The notes beneath the pieces were generated by a model, which was not told the origin of the DNA, made no database searches, and saw only the letters and a list, made by a program, of their open reading frames with translations. Shown one piece after another: positions 1 through 5,672 of a stretch of 6,825 bases of DNA (the stretch's first letter is position 1; each line of letters opens with the position of its first letter). Where the stretch lies: contig CAMIWP010000061.1 in NCBI GenBank assembly GCA_946402475.1, forward strand, positions 1-6,825. The letters are read 5' to 3'. The DNA is from an uncultured Selenomonadaceae bacterium (GTDB lineage: Bacteria > Bacillota_C > Negativicutes > Selenomonadales > Selenomonadaceae). Both the position numbers and the translations under genes were made by a program.

Positions 1-1631
1 GATCGATGACCCACGCTCATGATGCCGGTATCGGGAAGATCTTTTCTCAAGAGTTCGTACATTTCCTGTTCCCTCGGCTCATCCAGCGCCGAGGTGGCCT
101 CGTCGAGGAAAAGCCACTTGGGCTTCACCAGGAGGATCCTTGCAAAGGCCAGACGCTGCTGCTCTCCCAAGGACAAAATACGGCTCCAGTCATCCACGGT
201 ATCCAGCTTTTCCGCAAAATGGCTCAGTCCCACCTTCCCGAGAACTTCTGACAGAGCCCCGTCGGCACCGGATTCGCTCATCGGATAGTACAGGGCGCGC
301 CGCAGGCTTCCCAAAGGAAGATATGGCTTCTGGGGCAGGAAAAGAACCCTGTCCTCCTGAGGAATGGATATCCTCCCCCCGCCGAATGGCCAGATGCCCG
401 CCAGCATGCGAAGGAAGGTACTCTTGCCGCAGCCGGAGGCTCCCATAACCAGAAGCCTCATACCCCGCGGCAGATCCAGATCGCAGTGATCCAGAAGAAT
501 GCGCCCGTCGGGAAGTTCCACCACCAGATCCTTCAGCTTCATGCTCGTCCCGTCATCGGCATCCCTGTCCACCCGGCTCTCGATGTCCGCCACTTCATCC
601 ACATGCTCCGTGAAGCCGGAGAGACGGCGGACGACAGCAGCCAACTGGGCGATGACATCGTAGGACTCCACGAAGTAGGAAAGGGCGTCCTGTACCCGCC
701 CGAAGGCCGAGACCGTCTGCATGAGCCCCCCCAGCGCCATGGCGCCGGAAAAATACTGGGGAGATGCCAATACCAAGGGAACGATGACAGCGAGCTGGGC
801 ATAGCCGTTCACGTAGAAATTCAAGAGCTTGGTCTGCTTCATGAGCTGCCAGTAGTTCGAAACGACATGGGCGAAGCGCTCCCTGAAGCCTTCCTTCTCC
901 GGCCGCTCTCCTGCGTAAAAGGCAATGCTCTCGCTGTTCTCCCTCACCCGCATCATGTTGAAACGGAAATCCGCTTCGTAGCGCTGCTGATCGAAATTCA
1001 GCCCGATGAGCTTCCTTCCCACCAGATGGACGAGCCCCGTACCCACAAGGGAATAGGCCAGGGAAAACCAAAACATATAGCCGTAGATCTCGAAAGAGTA
1101 GCTGCCCAGCGGCACCGTGAAGGCCCCGGAAAGATTCCAGAGCACCACGCTGAAGGCCGCCAGAGTGGTCATCTGCTTCAAGAACCCGATGAGGAGCTGC
1201 AGAGTCAGGGTAACGAATTGGTTGATGTCCTCCGAGATACGCTGATCCGGGTTGTCCGTGTCGCTTCTGAGTACCTGGAGGCGATAGTAGACCTGTTCCT
1301 TCATCCAGCGGTCGAGATATTTCTCCGTCATCCACGTCCGCCACTTGAGCTGAAGCATCTGCCTGAGATACACGGCATAAACGGCAATGCAGATATAGAG
1401 AAAGGCCAGACCCGTGAACTCTCCCACCAAAGGCCAAAAGAGCCCTTCCTCGTAGTTCTGCAAGGCGTTGTAGAACTCATTGTACCAGCTGTTGATTTTC
1501 ACCAGAAGGTACACCGTCGCAAAGTTCAGGGCAATAACAAGGGCCAGGAGACCCCTGGCCCGCCATTTCATCTCTGAGTTCCAGTATCCCTTGAACAGAA
1601 GCCATAATGCGCGAATATGCTTCCCCCTCAA
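1..1631 (-). CDS. YddA/SbmA-type ABC transporter, fused permease and ATPase (3' end missing)
   Basis: This is a half-transporter with the membrane domain followed by the ATPase (ABC_membrane_2/COG4178, the YddA, SbmA/BacA and ABCD group). The first 543 residues are in the window and the gene runs off at base 1. Hydrophobic segments lie at about residues 27-46, 71-90, 140-167, 184-205 and 275-293. The family-typical DNPDQRISEDI is at 125-135 and an EADFRF motif at 219-224. The ATPase shows Walker A GASGCGKST (397-405), signature LSLGEQQ (486-492), Walker B WLFLDE with D510 and E511, and the H-loop SVGHR with H542, so it looks catalytically intact. The TTG start at 1631 is chosen because GAGGAG lies 8 nt upstream and the leading residues MRGKHIRALWLLFKGYWNSE resemble the family N-terminus; the first in-frame ATG (1566) would remove them. 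It lies 2 nt after the STAS gene and is probably co-translated with it. Known relatives import peptides or cobalamin or move acyl-CoA; substrate and direction here are unknown. Confidence 0.93.
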   Translation of the reverse strand, partial: MRGKHIRALWLLFKGYWNSEMKWRARGLLALVIALNFATVYLLVKINSWYNEFYNALQNYEEGLFWPLVGEFTGLAFLYICIAVYAVYLRQMLQLKWRTWMTEKYLDRWMKEQVYYRLQVLRSDTDNPDQRISEDINQFVTLTLQLLIGFLKQMTTLAAFSVVLWNLSGAFTVPLGSYSFEIYGYMFWFSLAYSLVGTGLVHLVGRKLIGLNFDQQRYEADFRFNMMRVRENSESIAFYAGERPEKEGFRERFAHVVSNYWQLMKQTKLLNFYVNGYAQLAVIVPLVLASPQYFSGAMALGGLMQTVSAFGRVQDALSYFVESYDVIAQLAAVVRRLSGFTEHVDEVADIESRVDRDADDGTSMKLKDLVVELPDGRILLDHCDLDLPRGMRLLVMGASGCGKSTFLRMLAGIWPFGGGRISIPQEDRVLFLPQKPYLPLGSLRRALYYPMSESGADGALSEVLGKVGLSHFAEKLDTVDDWSRILSLGEQQRLAFARILLVKPKWLFLDEATSALDEPREQEMYELLRKDLPDTGIMSVGHR

Positions 1632-1633
1632 AA

Positions 1634-1936
1634 TCAGGACTCCTCAATGGTCAGAAAATCAATGAAGCCCGTCATCTCAAGAACCTCTTTCACGTCCCTG
1701 TTCACATGGCGAAGCCGCATTTCTCCCTGCTTCTTCATGCGCTTCTGGGCCACCAGCAGCGTCCTGAGGCCCGCCGATGCGATATAGCTCAGATCCTTGA
1801 GGTCGAAGACCAGATCCTTGATCCCGTCCAGGGAACTGGAGATCACCTTCTCCAAGTCCTGGGCCGTCACGGCGTCCAGTCTGCCGGACAGAGATATGAC
1901 AAGAGCGTCACCCTTCTGATCTTTTTTGATTTCCAT
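1634..1936 (-). CDS. STAS-domain protein, anti-sigma factor antagonist type (SpoIIAA-like)
   Basis: A 100-residue single STAS domain with nothing else attached. The start follows the SpoIIAA/RsbV pattern: beta strand ALVISLSGRLDAVTAQDLE (11-29), then the core strand DLVFDLKDLSYIASAGLR (41-58). S54 in the IASAG motif lines up with the serine phosphorylated in SpoIIAA by its partner kinase/anti-sigma factor, so a phosphorylation switch is possible; the residue before it is Ala where SpoIIAA has Asp. The helix LLVAQKRMKKQG and the final strand/helix (73-97) complete the fold. The ATG at 1936 is preferred because GGAG sits 10 nt upstream; the ATG at 1945 has that GGAG only 1 nt away. The gene follows the condensation/cNBD gene after 43 nt and precedes the ABC transporter by 2 nt, so it is the middle gene of one operon. 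Its usual partners (an HATPase anti-sigma factor and a PP2C phosphatase) are not in the window. It could also regulate the transporter or fusion protein directly. Confidence 0.93.
   Translation of the reverse strand: MEIKKDQKGDALVISLSGRLDAVTAQDLEKVISSSLDGIKDLVFDLKDLSYIASAGLRTLLVAQKRMKKQGEMRLRHVNRDVKEVLEMTGFIDFLTIEES
1640..1645 (-). promoter_or_regulatory. Ribosome binding site inside the STAS gene that sets the TTG start of the ABC transporter
   Basis: GAGGAG lies in the last codons of the STAS gene, 8 nt before the TTG at 1631. No ATG lies in frame upstream of this TTG, because an in-frame stop occurs shortly before. The arrangement implies translational coupling of the STAS protein and the transporter. 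Confidence 0.7.
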
Positions 1937-1946
1937 ACTTAACATT

Positions 1947-1950
1947 CTCC
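1947..1950 (-). promoter_or_regulatory. Ribosome binding site deciding the STAS start
   Basis: AAAGGAGA contains GGAG 10 nt before the ATG at 1936 but only 1 nt before the ATG at 1945. This favours the shorter 100-residue product. Confidence 0.6.
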
Positions 1951-1979
1951 TTTCAAATACACTGTACTTCCACCGCGAT

Positions 1980-3857
1980 TCACGCCTGCATCCACAGGCG
2001 CTGGTATTTCTCCAATTGTCGGGTGAGATGCTTTATGATACCCCTCACAAACTCCGGATATTTCGACACGAAATCCCTCACCCCGCCCATGGGACACACC
2101 AGGATCTCCGCCTCCTCGGTCAGCACCTCGGCGGAACACTGGGTCTTTCGATCGGTGAGAAAGACGGTATCATTGACCCAAGCCCCCGCTTTCAGAATAT
2201 CCAGCGTGTTATACCAACCGTCCCCGGTATCGACGTTCCTGGCCACCTTTCCGAAGGCCACAAAGATCAGGCAGTTCTCCATGACGGAACCGGAGATCCG
2301 ATCTCCCTCAAATTTCCGCTCCAAGCGGCCGTTCTTCGCAAAATGCTGAATAAGATGCCTGTCCACATTCTGCAAGACTTCGACCTCATCAAGGAGTTCC
2401 ACCATCCGTTCGGACTCGCTCTTCCGCTGGAGGGCGCTATCCTCCTTCTCCGCTTCCCAGATGCGGTGGCTCAGACGTCCCATGAAGGCATCGAGATCAA
2501 GATTCCAATCGGTGATCATCTGCTGCAGCGCGAGCAAATAACGATTGGCCAAAAGGTTCCCACCGTCCGGCATGAACCGGCGCTCATCGTACATGACGGA
2601 GAAAGAGACGTGCCCATCCTCGTATCGGAAGTAGATGCCAAGCTGGGCGCCCCGGGCATCCCAGGAGTTCCTCATGACAAGGGTTCCTTCCTGCGTTGCC
2701 GTAACCTCCGAATACTTTTGCTCCTCCACCATGAAGTCAAAGAAACTGAGAAAGTGATCGAAGGTCTGCCCCCCCGTCAGTTCCCGCAAGCCCTCCCAAT
2801 CGAAACAGCTGTAGGGCTGGGACACCAAAAGCTGCTGGAATTGCTGGGCTGCCAGCTTCTGCACGCTCATGTTGCCGCTGTTCTTGATCCGAACCGGCAT
2901 CATGTTGAACCCGCTGTTCTGCAGGCGGTTTCCCTTCTCCTTGCGCTCCGGCACCAGCAGGCAGAAGAACACATCCTTGCAGGAATTGTTGCACTCTTGG
3001 AGCACAAAGCCCCATGCGGTCTGAAGAATCGCCATGAGCATCATCCGGTTGGACTTCGCCTTTTCCCGAAGATCCGACATAATGTCCGTCGGAATGACCT
3101 TGCGATACACCCTCTGCCGGTAAATCTCCCCCCTCCTCGCCGTCTTTCTGCAAGGCAGGGCCGGTGTCTTGGGAAGATCGGACAGCATCTGGGCCCAATA
3201 CTCCCGCATGGCTCCCCCCAGCGCTGGCTTCCGGGGCAATGGGGCGGCGTCATGCTCCCGCTCTTCCGTCGAAATCTCCTGCCCGATGACCCTCAGGAAG
3301 ATCTCTCTCATATCCACCCGATCCAGTATGGCTTGGGCCACCGTAGCCAGGACGGCATACTCATTTCCGCCGGTATGGAACACCGTGAAGCGCAGGATAT
3401 TTCCGTGCCGCAGGTCGAATTCTTCCCGCATGTCGGCTTCCATGGCCTTCCTCAGCCTCGTGTCCACCTCCTCCGGTTCCATGTAGGACATGTTCTGGTA
3501 TACGATCTTCGGCAGATCCTTGCGCTCCCCGAAGACCACCGCGAGGGTGCCCTGATCCGTTGGACAGTAATTCGTGCGCAGGATGTCCGACTTCTCGATC
3601 ATCGTATGCAGCACGCGATTGAATCGAAGGGGCGTAAAATTGCCGCAAACCTTGTAGAGTGCCTGGGTCAGAAAATTGGGGGACAACACCATGCCCTCGG
3701 CGAAAATTCTCTTCTCGTACTCCGTCAGTTCCCTTGCGTAAAGAATCCTGTTTGCCACGTAGCCCTGTCCACCCCGAAAGTGGTGAACCCCATACACCTG
3801 GCGCAGCATGTCCTGCTGTGCCTCCGGAAGCTCATCCGGCTGCCATCGTTTTCCCAT
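1980..3857 (-). CDS. NRPS-type condensation domain (catalytically degenerate) fused to a cyclic-nucleotide-binding-like domain
   Basis: 625 residues from the ATG at 3857, with AAAGGG 8 nt upstream; an in-frame GTG at 3866 overlaps that site and is less likely. An N-terminal stretch of about 45 residues is followed by a condensation-domain fold (about 46-455). It shows a C1-like LTEYEKRIF (45-53), C2-like SDILRTNY (90-97), C4-like REYWAQML (218-225), C5-like GFNMMPVRI (316-324) and C6-like YSCFDWEGL (349-357). At the catalytic motif HHxxxDG the sequence reads AQAILDR (174-180): both histidines and the glycine are lost and only Asp remains, so peptide-bond condensation is not expected. Residues about 485-610 look like a CRP/cNMP-binding beta-roll and helix, but the phosphate-binding cassette has ND for GE (562-563 region) and Cys in place of the usual Arg before SA. 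There is no HTH, so it is not a transcription factor of the Crp type. No signal peptide or membrane segment is seen. It heads the operon with STAS and the ABC transporter. A sensor, scaffold or non-catalytic acyl/peptidyl binding role is inference. Confidence 0.85.
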   Translation of the reverse strand: MGKRWQPDELPEAQQDMLRQVYGVHHFRGGQGYVANRILYARELTEYEKRIFAEGMVLSPNFLTQALYKVCGNFTPLRFNRVLHTMIEKSDILRTNYCPTDQGTLAVVFGERKDLPKIVYQNMSYMEPEEVDTRLRKAMEADMREEFDLRHGNILRFTVFHTGGNEYAVLATVAQAILDRVDMREIFLRVIGQEISTEEREHDAAPLPRKPALGGAMREYWAQMLSDLPKTPALPCRKTARRGEIYRQRVYRKVIPTDIMSDLREKAKSNRMMLMAILQTAWGFVLQECNNSCKDVFFCLLVPERKEKGNRLQNSGFNMMPVRIKNSGNMSVQKLAAQQFQQLLVSQPYSCFDWEGLRELTGGQTFDHFLSFFDFMVEEQKYSEVTATQEGTLVMRNSWDARGAQLGIYFRYEDGHVSFSVMYDERRFMPDGGNLLANRYLLALQQMITDWNLDLDAFMGRLSHRIWEAEKEDSALQRKSESERMVELLDEVEVLQNVDRHLIQHFAKNGRLERKFEGDRISGSVMENCLIFVAFGKVARNVDTGDGWYNTLDILKAGAWVNDTVFLTDRKTQCSAEVLTEEAEILVCPMGGVRDFVSKYPEFVRGIIKHLTRQLEKYQRLWMQA

Positions 3858-3865
3858 AGCCAACA

Positions 3866-3871
3866 CCCTTT
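3866..3871 (-). promoter_or_regulatory. Ribosome binding site of the condensation/cNBD gene
   Basis: AAAGGG is 8 nt upstream of the ATG at 3857. It overlaps the alternative GTG start, which supports the ATG. Confidence 0.5.
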
Positions 3872-3935
3872 GCTCGTTGTGTCCATGCGGAGCATCCTCA
3901 TGCCCCTTTTCCGCAAAACATCCCCTACGACTATG

Positions 3936-3962
3936 ATTCGCCCTATCTCTCCAAAATCCTGC
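3936..3962 (-). promoter_or_regulatory. SigH-type promoter of the condensation/cNBD-STAS-ABC operon
   Basis: On the minus strand the -35 region reads GCAGGATTT (3962-3954), followed by 11 nt, then GGC and GAAT (3939-3936). This fits the Bacillus SigH consensus RNAGGAWWW-N11/12-RNNGAAT at every fixed position. The AGGA-to-GAAT gap is 17 nt, as I recall for the classical spoVG promoter. It lies in the 112-nt gap after the sigma-factor stop codon and would give a leader of roughly 70 nt before the ATG at 3857. The sigma gene just upstream encodes the matching factor type. Confidence 0.8.
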
Positions 3963-3969
3963 TCACAAT

Positions 3970-4677
3970 TCACGACGGTCCCGCATCCTCAAAACAGAGA
4001 AGCCGGTGAAAGTACTGCCGGAGCATTTTCAGCGTAATGTCCCCCCGGGCCTTGATCCCCGCGCGAATGGTGTGCTTTGCCCTCTGCAGGGCATTGTCCA
4101 CGGATTTCACGCTCCGCCCCATGATGCGCGCAATCTCCTCGTAGCTGTTTCCGTTCAGGTAGTGCAGAACCGCCTCGAACTCTACCCGCGAAAGTGCTTT
4201 CCTGATAAATGCATGGCAGATCTCATACTCTTCCTGTTGGATGATCTTGTCCGACGCCTCCACTCCACCCTTATCCATCAGGATGTCCATGAAGGTGACC
4301 TCCGAATCCTGCAGATGCACCATGGCATGAAGGGATACCGAGGAGTTCAGCGGGCGATGTTTCTGCCGGTTCGCCGTCTTTATGGCCGAAATGTACTGAC
4401 AACGGACGCAACGCTTGGCAAAGGCGGAAAACGGGGCTTCCCTATGCAGTTCATACCCCTTCACGGCCTTGAAAAAACCCAGGCGCCCTTCCTGCAACAA
4501 ATCCTCATCCCCTGCCTTCAGGAGAAAATAATGATGGCCTACCGCCTGAATCATACGGTTGTACCGTCGGTAAAGCTCCGACAAGGCCAGATTGTCATTC
4601 CTCTCCCGATAGCAACGAACAAGATGATCATCCGATAAATGCCTGTAGTCCACATCCCACTTACGATGTTTGCTCAT
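3970..4677 (-). CDS. sigH-like: SigH-family RNA polymerase sigma factor
   Basis: 235 residues, close to the length I recall for Bacillus SigH (about 218). Region 2 includes DEDLLQEGRLGFFKAVKGYE (57-76), the core-binding helix, and CVRCQYISAIKTANRQKH (90-107), covering the -10-recognition part. The following PLNSSVSLHA is a SigH hallmark. Region 4 holds a helix-turn-helix, SYEEIARIMGRSVKSVDNAL (178-197), then QRAKHTIR, which very closely resembles SigH. The ATG at 4677 is chosen over the ATG at 4683 because AGGGGA is 9 nt before the former and only 3 nt before the latter; the longer reading frame further upstream is AT-rich, unrelated to sigma factors, and overlaps the promoter. SigH normally drives transition-state, competence and early sporulation genes. 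Here matching promoters precede both this gene and the next operon, so autoregulation and a dedicated target are inferred. Whether it is the genome's main SigH or a paralogue tied to this locus cannot be decided here. Confidence 0.95.
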   Translation of the reverse strand: MSKHRKWDVDYRHLSDDHLVRCYRERNDNLALSELYRRYNRMIQAVGHHYFLLKAGDEDLLQEGRLGFFKAVKGYELHREAPFSAFAKRCVRCQYISAIKTANRQKHRPLNSSVSLHAMVHLQDSEVTFMDILMDKGGVEASDKIIQQEEYEICHAFIRKALSRVEFEAVLHYLNGNSYEEIARIMGRSVKSVDNALQRAKHTIRAGIKARGDITLKMLRQYFHRLLCFEDAGPS

Positions 4678-4723
4678 ATCCATCCGTCCCCTGTCATAAC
4701 GCAAAATTTGAATCCGCGTTCCA

Positions 4724-4746
4724 ACAAGGCAAGAGATTCCCCTTGT
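4724..4746 (-). other. Small hairpin in the sigma-gene leader
   Basis: ACAAGG and CCTTGT form a 6-bp stem with an 11-nt loop, within the transcript expected from the promoter at 4799-4825 and about 45 nt before the start codon. No U-run follows, so it is not a terminator. It may be chance. Confidence 0.25.
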
Positions 4747-4761
4747 CTCGCGATATCCTCT
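4736..4761 (-). promoter_or_regulatory. Possible second, off-spaced SigH-type promoter for the sigma gene
   Basis: AGAGGATAT (4761-4753) is followed by GGG-GAAT ending at 4736. Every consensus base is present, but the AGGA-to-GAAT gap is 16 nt instead of 17-18. It could be a weak tandem promoter or chance. Confidence 0.25.
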
Positions 4762-4798
4762 ATGAAGCAATCGTGAAAGAATCAGTCCACTTTTGAAT

Positions 4799-4825
4799 AT
4801 TCTACACCCAAAAAAAAAATCCTGC
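4799..4825 (-). promoter_or_regulatory. SigH-type promoter of the sigma-factor gene (autoregulation)
   Basis: On the minus strand GCAGGATTT (4825-4817) is followed by an 11-nt spacer of seven T then GGGT, then GTA and GAAT (4802-4799). All fixed positions of the SigH consensus RNAGGAWWW-N11-RNNGAAT match, and the AGGA-to-GAAT gap is 17 nt. The -35 element is identical to that at 3954-3962. The leader to the start codon would be about 110 nt. The ten-T run spans the 3' part of the -35 element and the spacer. Confidence 0.8.
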
Positions 4826-4865
4826 AAAAAAATTTCCACCCATGCCCCCTTCGAGCGATAACAGA

Positions 4866-4883
4866 GTCATCGAAGACGATGAC
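4866..4883 (-). terminator. Hairpin after the proline-rich gene, possible weak terminator
   Basis: GTCATCG, a TCTT loop and CGATGAC form a perfect 7-bp stem starting 17 nt after the stop codon at 4900. There is no immediate T-run; the nearest one (seven T, 4826-4832) is over 30 nt further. It could terminate, pause or protect the 3' end of the upstream operon. Confidence 0.35.
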
Positions 4884-4899
4884 AGAGCATGCCGGTTCG

Positions 4900-5670
4900 T
4901 TAGACCCTCACCTCAAATCGCTCTTCGCCATCCTTTTTCCCGGAAGGGCGCTGGAAATCTTGGCTGGACGGCTTCTTCGCCCTTGGGGAAGGCGCTGCTG
5001 CTCGAGCCGCATATTCCTTAGCCACCTGAAGGGGCGGCATCATGGGCGGCTTTGCCTCCTGCTGCCGGATCTCCTCCAATGCCTCCGCCGCAGTCATTCC
5101 CGCTCTCAGCTTAACCTCAAGCTCCTGCGGCGTGGGCTCCCTTGCCGTCCCCTTCTCCTTCTCTCGGAAGAGGATCTTTCGGAGGACCATCGCCACCAAA
5201 ACGGTGATGGCGAGAAGTGTGCTGCCCCAGTAGAACATCCCGTGATATTCCGGCGACTCCGGCAGCTTCGGAGGCGTTGCTTGCAGGGCTTGGCTGCTCC
5301 CGGCCGTATTTTCTTCGCCCATGAGCATTTGAGCCTGGGCATCCTGCTGGAGTGCGGTTCGATCGGTTTTGCTTCCTCCCGCAGGAATCCGGGGTTCTGC
5401 CATTCCCTTTTCCGACACAGGGGCTGTCACTTCCCGGGCATTTGGTTCCGGAGACTCCTTCTTTCCATCGGTCACTGTGGTCTTGGAGAGCGGCCCTTCT
5501 CCGTTGGCCACGGCTTCCCTGGCCTGCGCCTCGTGGATCTCCTCCTCTGTCCGAGGGCCGTGGCTCTGGGGCACGGTGGTCTCCTTCACGCTCCCCCCTT
5601 CCATAAGCTCTACCTTTGGAGGTATCGGCGGAGCAGGAGGCGTGGGAGGAGTAGGTGCTTTCAGCGCCAT
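4900..5670 (-). CDS. Proline-rich protein with one membrane segment, function unknown
   Basis: 256 residues that I cannot assign to a family. The N-terminus is a proline ladder, APTPPTPPAPPIPP (5-18), followed by a long polar, probably disordered stretch (about 20-140). One strongly hydrophobic helix follows at about 145-168 (FYWGSTLLAITVLVAMVL at 146-163), flanked by RKILFREKEKG. The basic flank on the C-terminal side suggests, by the positive-inside rule, that the C-terminus is cytoplasmic and the proline-rich N-terminus is outside, without a cleavable signal. The cytoplasmic part has an amphipathic helix (PQELEVKLRAGMTAAEALEE, 181-200) and a basic, Pro/Ala-rich tail. The ATG at 5670 is 2 nt after the stop codon of the ROK gene, with GAGGGGGG just upstream, so the two are translationally coupled. 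Proline ladders often reach across a cell envelope or bind partners, as in TonB-like proteins, but no TonB C-terminal domain is present. That comparison is only suggestive. Confidence 0.75.
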   Translation of the reverse strand: MALKAPTPPTPPAPPIPPKVELMEGGSVKETTVPQSHGPRTEEEIHEAQAREAVANGEGPLSKTTVTDGKKESPEPNAREVTAPVSEKGMAEPRIPAGGSKTDRTALQQDAQAQMLMGEENTAGSSQALQATPPKLPESPEYHGMFYWGSTLLAITVLVAMVLRKILFREKEKGTAREPTPQELEVKLRAGMTAAEALEEIRQQEAKPPMMPPLQVAKEYAARAAAPSPRAKKPSSQDFQRPSGKKDGEERFEVRV

Positions 5671-5672
5671 GA

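Noticed and set aside
595..1437. Minus-strand reading frame of 280 codons within the ABC gene
   Set aside because: It is the shifted frame of the transporter; the true frame carries the NPDQRI and membrane segments.
486..1577. Plus-strand reading frame of about 363 codons
   Set aside because: It lies opposite the ABC transporter, whose Walker, signature and membrane motifs are clear on the minus strand.
3972..3992. Further ATTC...TCCT pair just inside the 3' end of the sigma gene
   Set aside because: The gap is only 14 nt, outside SigH spacing.
1926..4037. Long plus-strand reading frame (about 700 codons) opposite the condensation/cNBD gene
   Set aside because: It is antisense to a gene with recognisable domains, has no family features and is rich in His/Pro/Leu as expected from the reverse complement of GC-rich coding DNA.
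4684..4839. N-terminal extension of the sigma factor to an ATG at 4839
   Set aside because: It would place the SigH-type promoter inside the coding sequence, has no similarity to sigma factors, and a better-placed start lies at 4677 (or 4683).
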